Source: Candidatus Altimarinota bacterium (GTDB lineage: Bacteria; Patescibacteriota; Gracilibacteria; JAUYGZ01). From it: a stretch of DNA of 64,000 nucleotides. The notes beneath the pieces are model-generated. The model was not told the origin of the DNA, did no database searches, and saw only the letters and a list, made by a program, of their open reading frames with translations. Position 1 is the first letter of the stretch, and every line of letters starts with the position of its first letter. Shown here piece after piece: positions 1 through 6,851 of the stretch. Position numbers and translations under genes: made by a program. The DNA is taken from assembly GCA_029233985.1 (NCBI GenBank), contig JARGOK010000002.1:124001-188000 (forward strand). The letters run 5' to 3'.

Positions 1-1
1 C

Positions 2-340
2 ATGATTTATCCTATTCTATTTGCCATTACTTTTTCATTATTTTTAGCTCTTGTTCTTAAAAAAGCATTTTCTCAAGAAAAGAATCTACAGAAACTTTGT
101 ATACTTCCTGCTATTGCTGGATTATTTGATTACTTAGAAAATATTGGAATTATTATTATGATTCAGATTTTTCCTACTTTTAACAATGGAATAGCAAATA
201 TTACGAATATTTTTTCAGTATCAAAAAGCCTAACGACAACAATATCATTCACACTTATTATTATAGGTCTAATTACTTTATTTTTGAAAAAGAAAGGAGT
301 TTTTAAAAATGAAATTCTTCAGCAAAATAATAAGGAATGA
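2..340 (+). CDS. Integral membrane protein, probably 5'-truncated by the window edge
   Basis: 112 residues are visible from an ATG at base 2, but the frame is open to the window edge, so the true start may lie outside. Hydrophobic segments lie at about residues 3-18, 31-56 and 77-93, and a short Lys-rich tail follows. A charged FDYLENI motif sits between the first two segments. I recognise no family. It ends in TAA with no clear terminator. Confidence 0.55.
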   Translation: MIYPILFAITFSLFLALVLKKAFSQEKNLQKLCILPAIAGLFDYLENIGIIIMIQIFPTFNNGIANITNIFSVSKSLTTTISFTLIIIGLITLFLKKKGVFKNEILQQNNKE

Positions 341-431
341 AAAAAGTATTGAAAAATACGCTTCGGGGTCGTTGCACTTCACTCTCCAATATTTTGTTCC
401 ATTTCATTTCACAATGCATCGCATATACTAA
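309..431 (+). CDS. Possible 40-aa ORF overlapping the end of the preceding gene
   Basis: An AGGAG at 295-299 stands 9 nt before an ATG at 309, which is striking in a window where Shine-Dalgarno sites are rare. The ORF overlaps the previous gene by about 30 nt in another frame and ends at TAA (429-431). The product is basic with an aromatic-rich C-terminus and resembles no family I know. It may be chance. Confidence 0.2.
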   Translation: MKFFSKIIRNEKSIEKYASGSLHFTLQYFVPFHFTMHRIY

Positions 432-476
432 ACAATATATGGAATTTCTATCAAAGAAACCCAAAAACTCACTACT

Positions 477-1250
477 TTAGCCAAACACCCCAAAACCCAC
501 CGTTCTCTCTACCACCCAAAACAAGGCCACAGCCGCCATCACTACAGCACTACACTTCATCACTACCTGATAATACGAGGTTTTTTTCAAGAGAAGAATC
601 ATTGGAATAACAGCAGCTAAGATCAAGACCTGTCCTACCTCAACTCCGACATTAAACGAAAGCAGTGAAAGCAAAAAATGATCAACGGGGATATTCAGAT
701 CCGCCAATAATCCTGCAAACCCTAGACCATGAAACAGACCGAAAAAGAACACACCGAAGATCTGTCTTCGTTCAGATTTCACCAGTTCGTTCTTCGCAAA
801 GAAAACCGGAAAAATGGCCATATAGACAATAGAAAGAGCAATAAGAGGCTCCACGACAGAAGAACTGAGCTCAAAAAAACCAGACCCAGCCAGGATCAAC
901 GTAATACTATGAGCAATTGTAAATGAAGTCACGAGCTTTAGTACATGACCAAGCCTGGTATACACCAATACCAAGGTCAGGACAAAGAGAATATGATCAA
1001 GTCCTTCTAAGATATGTTTCACTCCCAATACCACAAAATCTTGAAAGAGCTGCCATTGACCTGCCCAAGTGTCACTTCCTTGTGAAGCCACAAAAGCATC
1101 AATTTCATCAGCAGTAATATCTGGGTTATTCTGAATTAATTCGAGCACATCTGCTGGAATAATTTCATGTGCAGAGACAAGAGAAACAGATGATTCAGCA
1201 ATAAATAGGAGTCCAAATAGTACAAAGACAGCGACAACAAATTTTTTCAT
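477..1250 (-). CDS. HupE/UreJ-like membrane protein
   Basis: 257 residues. An N-terminal signal peptide (about residues 1-27, ending SAHE) precedes a short soluble region and then about six membrane helices. The family signature HILEGLDHILF is at residues 79-89, followed by SFTIAHSITL and FGLFHGLGFAG, whose His residues are typical metal ligands or channel residues of the HupE/UreJ family (proposed nickel or cobalt permeases). A possible promoter on this strand is TTGCAT-16-TTTACT upstream of the ATG; no ribosome-binding site is visible. A DUF4331 protein and a TPR lipoprotein lie nearby. The metal specificity cannot be read from sequence. Confidence 0.85.
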   Translation of the reverse strand: MKKFVVAVFVLFGLLFIAESSVSLVSAHEIIPADVLELIQNNPDITADEIDAFVASQGSDTWAGQWQLFQDFVVLGVKHILEGLDHILFVLTLVLVYTRLGHVLKLVTSFTIAHSITLILAGSGFFELSSSVVEPLIALSIVYMAIFPVFFAKNELVKSERRQIFGVFFFGLFHGLGFAGLLADLNIPVDHFLLSLLSFNVGVEVGQVLILAAVIPMILLLKKTSYYQVVMKCSAVVMAAVALFWVVERTVGFGVFG

Positions 1251-1354
1251 AGGGAAGGGTGAAGTTTTCCTCAGTAAATCACAGCATCAGTTCAATGCAA
1301 GTTTTTTTGATGTTTCTGTTAGAATAAAAACACATTTTTGTCCACTTGTCGTAT

Positions 1355-1561
1355 ATGAAACCTGAAATAACAAATTGCGTCATTCAACTGCGAAAAAAGC
1401 ATCAGTTCACCCAAGAAGAACTCGCCTCAAAACTAGGAGTAAGCCGTCAAACCATCATTTCTATTGAGAAAGGCAAGTACTTACCGTCAATTCGTCTTGC
1501 ACTACAGATGGCAGAAGTCTTTAATAAACCTATAGAACACATCTTCACCTTACAAAAATAG
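1355..1561 (+). CDS. Small XRE-family HTH transcriptional regulator
   Basis: 68 residues, almost entirely a helix-turn-helix: LRKKHQFTQEELASKLGVSRQTIISIEKGKYLPS is the HTH (about residues 8-41), with the recognition helix around SRQTIISIE. A TTG three codons upstream is possible, but the ATG at 1355 fits the usual length of these short regulators. Eight nucleotides separate its stop from the next start, so it is almost certainly cotranscribed with the membrane protein that follows. Such short XRE proteins commonly pair with a small membrane protein of the DUF2178 type. Confidence 0.88.
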   Translation: MKPEITNCVIQLRKKHQFTQEELASKLGVSRQTIISIEKGKYLPSIRLALQMAEVFNKPIEHIFTLQK

Positions 1562-1569
1562 ATTTGCAT

Positions 1570-1938
1570 ATGAATAATTTCCACATCAAACGTGAGATAG
1601 GCGCTTCCATTATTCTTGCCGTTCTCCTCATTACCATCAGCAATCCTTTTGATTCAGTCTATATTTCTGAATACCTCAACTACTGGATCCCTATTGCGGT
1701 CATGGTCTTTTTTGGACTGGCTTTTTTCATGTGCCACAAACCTAGCAATGACGAAAGACAGCAACTTCTCCTCTTATTGGGGGAACGATTTGGGTTTATG
1801 GCAGGATCCCTTATTCTCATGATTGGACTTATTATCCAAGTCATAGATGGATTAGTAGACCCCTGGCTATTAGGAACATTCGTCGTCATGCTCTTAGCAA
1901 AAACACTGGGAATGATCTACGGAAAGGTCAAACATTAG
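1570..1938 (+). CDS. Small membrane protein paired with the XRE regulator
   Basis: 122 residues from the ATG at 1570, with about four hydrophobic helices (near residues 13-25, 38-54, 76-92 and 99-115). A NDERQQ motif stands between helices two and three, which is characteristic of the DUF2178-like membrane partners of small XRE regulators. Its role is unknown; by context it may sense membrane state or modulate the regulator. It follows the regulator by 8 nt. Confidence 0.65.
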   Translation: MNNFHIKREIGASIILAVLLITISNPFDSVYISEYLNYWIPIAVMVFFGLAFFMCHKPSNDERQQLLLLLGERFGFMAGSLILMIGLIIQVIDGLVDPWLLGTFVVMLLAKTLGMIYGKVKH

Positions 1939-1962
1939 CAGAAACACAAATGTAAAGTTTCC

Positions 1963-1990
1963 TTGACATAGATGTACAGAAGCCTACACT
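1963..1990 (+). promoter_or_regulatory. Sigma70-type promoter for the DUF4331 gene
   Basis: TTGACA (1963-1968), 16-nt spacer, TACACT (1985-1990). The predicted start of transcription near 1997 lies after the first in-frame ATG (1995), which argues for initiation at 2010 or 2022. Confidence 0.6.
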
Positions 1991-2021
1991 TTGTATGCTT
2001 TTATTTTTTATGTTCCTTTTT

Positions 2022-3374
2022 ATGCAGCAAAACATCTTAAAAACAGGAGTTACTGGGCTTTTAAGCCTCGCGCTTCTGGTTACAGCCATTCCTTTTGGCC
2101 TCAACAATGCTTTCACATCATCACATCGTGAAGCACCTCTCATCAGTATGGATCCAACAGCTGATCAAACTGACCTCTATGCTTACGTCAGCTCTGAAGA
2201 CGAGGACAATGTCGTATTGGTCGGAAACTACTCACCATTGATCCCTGAAGGAGTCGGACCAAATTTTCATGATCCCGATACAGGAGTTCTTTACGCTTTT
2301 CACATAGATAATGATGGAGATGCAATAGAAGACATCACTTACGCTGTTCGATTTCGAAGAAAAGTAAAGAATGGAAACACTTTCCTGTACAACACTCAAC
2401 CAGTATTGAAAATTAGCGACAGCAACGTAACCTATGTAGCTGATGTCTACAAAATCATGGGGAAATTCAATGGACGGACATCATCACGAGACCGTATTGC
2501 AACTGGTCTCAAAGTTGCTCCTCCAGTAATTGGGAAGAAGAGTCAACCAAACTACGAAAACCTTGCGGCAGAAGCTATCTCACGATTTGAAGACGGAGGA
2601 AAAATCTTTATGGGCCAACGAGATGATCCGTTCTTCGTAGACCTTGAACTTTTTAATCTCCTCAATCTCGGTGGAGGGAAAGACTCACTTGCTGGTGCAA
2701 ATGTCTTTTCTATCGTAATGGAAATTCCAAAAAACAAACTTACAAAATCTGGTGAACCAATCATTGGTGTTTGGGGAACCACTTCACGGAGAGCTTTCCG
2801 TACTTTCCGAAATGGAAAACGATACGATCGTGGAAAATGGACTCAAATTTCTCGTCTTGGAATGCCACTAGTAAACGAAGGTGTAGTGCCACTTGCATTC
2901 AAAGACTTCTTCAACAGTTCACACCCATCAAATGATGCAGATACAGCAGCTTACGCTCAAGTCATTCTTAATTCAGAACTTGGAGGACTTCTCAATGCTG
3001 TTCTTGGATTAGAAGTTCCACAACAAGAGCGTCAGGATATTTTTCAAATCTTTTTACAAGGAGTACCAGACCTCAATCGACCAAAGAATGTTCGACCAGC
3101 AGAAATGCTTCGGCTCAACACTTCTATCGCTCCAGCAACAACTCCAAACCGAATGGGAGTACTCGGAGGTGATATCGCAGGATTCCCGAACGGACGTCGT
3201 CTCGGAGATGATGTGACTGATATTACTGTCCAAGTAGTGTTAGGTGTCCTCGCAAAAACCTTCGGACTCGATTTTGAAGCTCCAGAAGGATACGCTGCCA
3301 TCGGAGATGGTGTAGACGCAAATGATCGAAGCTTTTCAAAGAGCTTCCCCTACCTCGCTTCACCAGTTCGATAA
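2022..3374 (+). CDS. DUF4331 family secreted protein
   Basis: About 450 residues. I chose the ATG at 2022 because the promoter at 1963-1990 would start transcription at about 1997 and because this start gives a clean signal peptide ending near NNAFTSSHREAP. The mature N-terminus SSHREAPLISMDPTADQTDLYAY is the hallmark of DUF4331 (cut here only as a description of position: residues about 30-52). The rest is a beta-rich extracellular domain with LGGDIAGFPNGRRLGDDVTDI near the C-terminus, also typical. Nine nucleotides separate it from the TPR lipoprotein downstream, so the two form an operon. Function of the family is unknown. Confidence 0.85.
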   Translation: MQQNILKTGVTGLLSLALLVTAIPFGLNNAFTSSHREAPLISMDPTADQTDLYAYVSSEDEDNVVLVGNYSPLIPEGVGPNFHDPDTGVLYAFHIDNDGDAIEDITYAVRFRRKVKNGNTFLYNTQPVLKISDSNVTYVADVYKIMGKFNGRTSSRDRIATGLKVAPPVIGKKSQPNYENLAAEAISRFEDGGKIFMGQRDDPFFVDLELFNLLNLGGGKDSLAGANVFSIVMEIPKNKLTKSGEPIIGVWGTTSRRAFRTFRNGKRYDRGKWTQISRLGMPLVNEGVVPLAFKDFFNSSHPSNDADTAAYAQVILNSELGGLLNAVLGLEVPQQERQDIFQIFLQGVPDLNRPKNVRPAEMLRLNTSIAPATTPNRMGVLGGDIAGFPNGRRLGDDVTDITVQVVLGVLAKTFGLDFEAPEGYAAIGDGVDANDRSFSKSFPYLASPVR

Positions 3375-3383
3375 TCAATCGCT

Positions 3384-4580
3384 ATGAAGAGAGAAATAAT
3401 GAAAACACACCAATCAAGAGGAACAACACGTTGTGTTGTTCCTCTTCTGGTAATTTGTCTCCTCATTATAACAGGATGTAGCACCTCGCCTGAGATCAGC
3501 TATATCCAAACTCAAGGAAACATCTCAAGCGTCACTTGGGAGCAAATAAATACAACCCAAGAAATCGTTAAACAAGAAGAAAACATCGACCAACTCTTCA
3601 CACTTGCGTCCCTCTATCTCCAAGGTATCAGAGAAAGCGCAGACCCAAGTCTCTACGAAAAGATCAAGCAAGTAATGGAATCAGCTCGCTCATTAGAACC
3701 CGACAACAACAATATTCTCTTTTTCGAAGCCCAAGTAGACCTCGGACGTCATCTTTTTTCTGACGCACTCAAAAAAGCTATTCGACTGACATCAGCATCG
3801 CCTAAGACCAACTATTTTTACGGAGTTCTAGCAGATGCTCATATCGAGCTTGGAAATTACGACGAGGCAGAGCAAGCCTTGGAAATCATGATCAATCTCA
3901 GACCAGACTTTAGCTCTTATTCTCGAATTGCCTACCTCAGAGAAATCTTCGGAGATAGAGAAGGTGCCATCGAAATGATGGAATACAGTACAGAATCCAG
4001 CATAGCCATCCCTGAAAACTTCGCCTGGTCCATCTCAGAACTCGGAAGACTCTGGTCAATTTCAGATAAAAATAAAGCCACTCAAGCCTTTGAAAGCGCC
4101 CTCAACACCTACCCAAACTACACACCAGCCCTTATGGGTCTCGCAAAGATTGATATGGCTGAAAAGAACTACCAAAAAGCCATTACAAAGCTTGAAAAAG
4201 CCCTCAGCATCCTCCCACTTCCAGAATACGCCACCCTATTAGCTGATCTCCACGAGAAACAAGGGAATTTTCAAAAAGCAGAGGCCTATTACAAGCTCGT
4301 CGATATCGGCTACGACCGCATCGAAGCTTCAGGAACAGATGTTCGCATGGAACGAACAAAATACCGTCTAGATCGAAATATCCTTCCTAAGGAATCACTA
4401 GCAATAGCTCAACAACTCTACAAGGAAAAACCAACTGTCTTTGTAGCAGATCTAGTAGCATGGGCTCATTTTCGGAATGGCAATCGAGAAGAAGCGAAAG
4501 GATGGATCAAAAAAGCACAAGAAACAGGTATTCAAAACCCAAGTATCATAAAGCACTCACAGTTGATCAGTGAAAAATAA
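3384..4580 (+). CDS. TPR-repeat lipoprotein
   Basis: 398 residues from the first ATG (a second at 3399 is possible). The N-terminus has a basic region, a hydrophobic stretch and a lipobox ITGC near residue 32, so it is probably a membrane-anchored lipoprotein. The remainder is helical with tetratricopeptide repeats, for example YFYGVLADAHIELGNYDEAE and TPALMGLAKIDMAEKNYQKA. It is cotranscribed with the DUF4331 gene, suggesting a joint role at the cell surface, possibly together with the HupE-like protein encoded nearby. Confidence 0.82.
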   Translation: MKREIMKTHQSRGTTRCVVPLLVICLLIITGCSTSPEISYIQTQGNISSVTWEQINTTQEIVKQEENIDQLFTLASLYLQGIRESADPSLYEKIKQVMESARSLEPDNNNILFFEAQVDLGRHLFSDALKKAIRLTSASPKTNYFYGVLADAHIELGNYDEAEQALEIMINLRPDFSSYSRIAYLREIFGDREGAIEMMEYSTESSIAIPENFAWSISELGRLWSISDKNKATQAFESALNTYPNYTPALMGLAKIDMAEKNYQKAITKLEKALSILPLPEYATLLADLHEKQGNFQKAEAYYKLVDIGYDRIEASGTDVRMERTKYRLDRNILPKESLAIAQQLYKEKPTVFVADLVAWAHFRNGNREEAKGWIKKAQETGIQNPSIIKHSQLISEK

Positions 4581-4582
4581 GA

Positions 4583-5119
4583 TTACTTATTCTTATCCAT
4601 AACTTTCTTCATCATCTCAGTCATTTGCTTCTTCAAAGCATCTATTTCAGACTGTTGATTAGACAGTTTTTCATTTTGACCTGAAAGTTCTTTTTTCATT
4701 TGATCAAGAGAAGCATCATGATCACTAATATGTTTTTCTACTTTATCTACAAATTTTTTCATATCTGCAGTTACTTCTTGTACAACAGCATCGGTAATTT
4801 TTCCATTCTTAATAAGTGATGCTTCTAGGTTTTTAGGGAGGGTCAAAAGAGTTCTATTAAAAACTTTTCGAAAAGATTCGAGAAGATCAGACGTAGCTTT
4901 CTGATCCGTTTCAAGCTGTAAAATTCGATTGTTATTTGAAGTATAAAACCTTTGAGCATCAGCAGCTGTAACTACTTCAACAGTGCGAGCACGCACAAAT
5001 CCATTATTGTCGCCAGGGACTTCAATTTTTCTAATAGTCATACCTGTTTTTCCAATTTTTTTATGATCAAAACCATTTGATTCATAAATCTCTAAGGCCA
5101 CGACTTTTTTCATACTCAT
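4583..5119 (-). CDS. Coiled-coil protein, tandem paralog 4 (of 4)
   Basis: 178 residues, last gene of a minus-strand array. It shares with its three upstream neighbours an N-terminal KxVxxLE-type strand, a central LPKNLEASLIKNGKI segment (compare LPQKIEAVLMKNGKL in paralog 2), a KKFVDKVEKHI segment, and a C-terminal coiled coil ending EIDALKKQMTEMMKKV. The N-terminal 60 residues diverge most. No signal peptide or membrane segment is seen. Family and function are unrecognised. It converges with the TPR lipoprotein gene, leaving 2 nt between stops. Confidence 0.8.
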   Translation of the reverse strand: MSMKKVVALEIYESNGFDHKKIGKTGMTIRKIEVPGDNNGFVRARTVEVVTAADAQRFYTSNNNRILQLETDQKATSDLLESFRKVFNRTLLTLPKNLEASLIKNGKITDAVVQEVTADMKKFVDKVEKHISDHDASLDQMKKELSGQNEKLSNQQSEIDALKKQMTEMMKKVMDKNK

Positions 5120-5169
5120 AAGAAGAAAAGTTAGAAATAATAATAATTCAATAGGTAATATACACCTAT

Positions 5170-5688
5170 TTATTTCGATAATTTTTTTATAACTTCAGCC
5201 ATTTGTTTTTTTAATTGTTCAATTTCAGATTTTTGTCCAACAATTGTTTCTTCAAGTTGAGCTCTTTTCTCTACTTCTTCTTGAATAATTTTTTCATTGC
5301 GAGTACTAATATCAGATATTTTTTTATCAATATCTTGCTTCACTTTTTCTGCAACAAGATCAACAACATCACCTCTATTCAAAATATTTGTAATCAATCG
5401 GTGAGGAAGTTCTGAAAGTGCCTTTTCCATAGCAGCCCTAGTTTCTTCGACAGAACTCTGGAGTGCATTTATCACTGGAACACTCAGTTCAGCTCTCAGC
5501 TTCTTAAATTCTTTTTCGATTTCATCTGCAGGAATATAGTCTTCCAAAAAAGCATAGATTTGTCCGTCTTTTGGGCCAGAAGACAATTGAAGATTACGAA
5601 AGGAAACCTTATGATTTTTTCCAATAGGGTTAGCATCTCCAACACCTTGTCGTGTTTCTACAATTCGAATTGCTTGAGATCGCTTCAT
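5170..5688 (-). CDS. Coiled-coil protein, tandem paralog 3
   Basis: 172 residues. It has the YIPADEIEKEFKKL block (about residues 50-63) that matches FIPADELEKELKTL of paralog 2, then LPHRLITNILNRGDVVD, and a long C-terminal coiled coil (about 110-170) ending in IEQLKKQMAEVIKKL. Cytosolic and soluble by composition. The array arose by tandem duplication, as shown by the shared order of blocks. Function unknown. Confidence 0.8.
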   Translation of the reverse strand: MKRSQAIRIVETRQGVGDANPIGKNHKVSFRNLQLSSGPKDGQIYAFLEDYIPADEIEKEFKKLRAELSVPVINALQSSVEETRAAMEKALSELPHRLITNILNRGDVVDLVAEKVKQDIDKKISDISTRNEKIIQEEVEKRAQLEETIVGQKSEIEQLKKQMAEVIKKLSK

Positions 5689-5726
5689 AATAGAGGGTTA
5701 AATAATAAAGAAAAAAAACCAAATTA

Positions 5727-6254
5727 TTATTTTTTGGAAACAGCTTGCATCAAATCTTGCATCTGCTTTTTCAATTTCTGAATTTCATCAGCTTGAGCAG
5801 AAAACTTCTTTTCTTGTAAAGCAATTTTCTTATCCTGTTCATCATTTCGAGCCATTTGCTGACCAATCGTTTTTTCTACCCTATCTACAAATTTCTGCAT
5901 CTTAATAGAAACAAGTTCAGTTGTTGCTTCTACCAGTTTTCCATTTTTCATAAGCACAGCTTCAATTTTCTGAGGAAGCTGCTCTAAAGAAGTTTCAATA
6001 GCAGAATGCGTAGATTCAGATGATTTCTTCAATTCCTGTACTTTCGCAAGTATTGATGCAGATAACGTTTTCAACTCTTTCTCCAATTCATCTGCTGGAA
6101 TAAAATTTTCCATTTTCACACCTACTGAGGCTGTATTTGAACCTTTAAAAACACTCACAGGAGAAAGCATAATAATATCCTTCTCATTTAATTCTCCACC
6201 TTCAACATTTGATCTTCTACTATGATCGACCGTTAAAACTTGCTTACTTTTCAT
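5727..6254 (-). CDS. Coiled-coil protein, tandem paralog 2
   Basis: 175 residues and the most regular member of the array: variable N-terminus (1-50), FIPADELEKELKTL (about 51-64), amphipathic helix with LPQKIEAVLMKNGKLVE (about 93-109), KMQKFVDRVEKTI, and a heptad-rich C-terminal coil. Only 5 nt separate it from paralog 1, so they are cotranscribed and probably translationally coupled. No recognised family. Confidence 0.8.
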   Translation of the reverse strand: MKSKQVLTVDHSRRSNVEGGELNEKDIIMLSPVSVFKGSNTASVGVKMENFIPADELEKELKTLSASILAKVQELKKSSESTHSAIETSLEQLPQKIEAVLMKNGKLVEATTELVSIKMQKFVDRVEKTIGQQMARNDEQDKKIALQEKKFSAQADEIQKLKKQMQDLMQAVSKK

Positions 6255-6259
6255 AGATA

Positions 6260-6757
6260 TTATTCAGTTTCTTTTAAAAGTTTTTTCATTTTCTCCTCAA
6301 GAGCTTTGATTCGTTTTTCTTGGGCATCATTCACTGCAATTTGTTCAGCCACTTTTTTTTCCATCACATCTACTATTATCTTGATATCACCTTGTACTTT
6401 TTGAGCAGTTCGTTCAACCAAGTCTCCTTTTGCTAAAAGTGCTTTAGAAATATTTGTAGGCAAAGTGGTCAATGTTTTTTCTACTGAATCTCGGAATGTT
6501 GTAAAACTTTCATGAAAAGGCTCTAAAAAACCATCTAACACTTCTGCTGAATACACAGATACCACTTTTGTTTCGATATCGACAATTCTATCAAAACCAG
6601 AGCCTGTCGCTTGTCCATGTCCAGGAGGTACAACATAACCTTCTCCAGTCTTAAGACTTCCCATCTTTAGTTTACTGGAGAGTGGCGTTCCTTTTTTTGG
6701 GTCTCCAAGAGCTACATATTCAGATTTGGTCAACTCTAGAACTTGAATTTTTCTCAT
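6260..6757 (-). CDS. Coiled-coil protein, tandem paralog 1
   Basis: 165 residues, first of the four paralogs and 94 nt after the 886-aa gene. It begins MRKIQVLEL, has a Gly-rich N-terminal region, then LPTNISKALLAKGDLVE (homologous to the KNGKLVE block of the others) and a shorter coil ending in ALEEKMKKLLKE. The FIPADE block is replaced by VYSAEVLDGFLEPF. The divergence of N-termini with a conserved C-terminal coil suggests different partners joined through a common oligomerisation part; that is inference. Confidence 0.78.
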   Translation of the reverse strand: MRKIQVLELTKSEYVALGDPKKGTPLSSKLKMGSLKTGEGYVVPPGHGQATGSGFDRIVDIETKVVSVYSAEVLDGFLEPFHESFTTFRDSVEKTLTTLPTNISKALLAKGDLVERTAQKVQGDIKIIVDVMEKKVAEQIAVNDAQEKRIKALEEKMKKLLKETE

Positions 6758-6851
6758 AGTATTGGCATAAAATAGGACAGAAATATGTTCGATCTAAGTT
6801 CAGTGTAAAAAACTTAAGATACTCTTATAAAAGCAAAAGTCACTTCATCGA

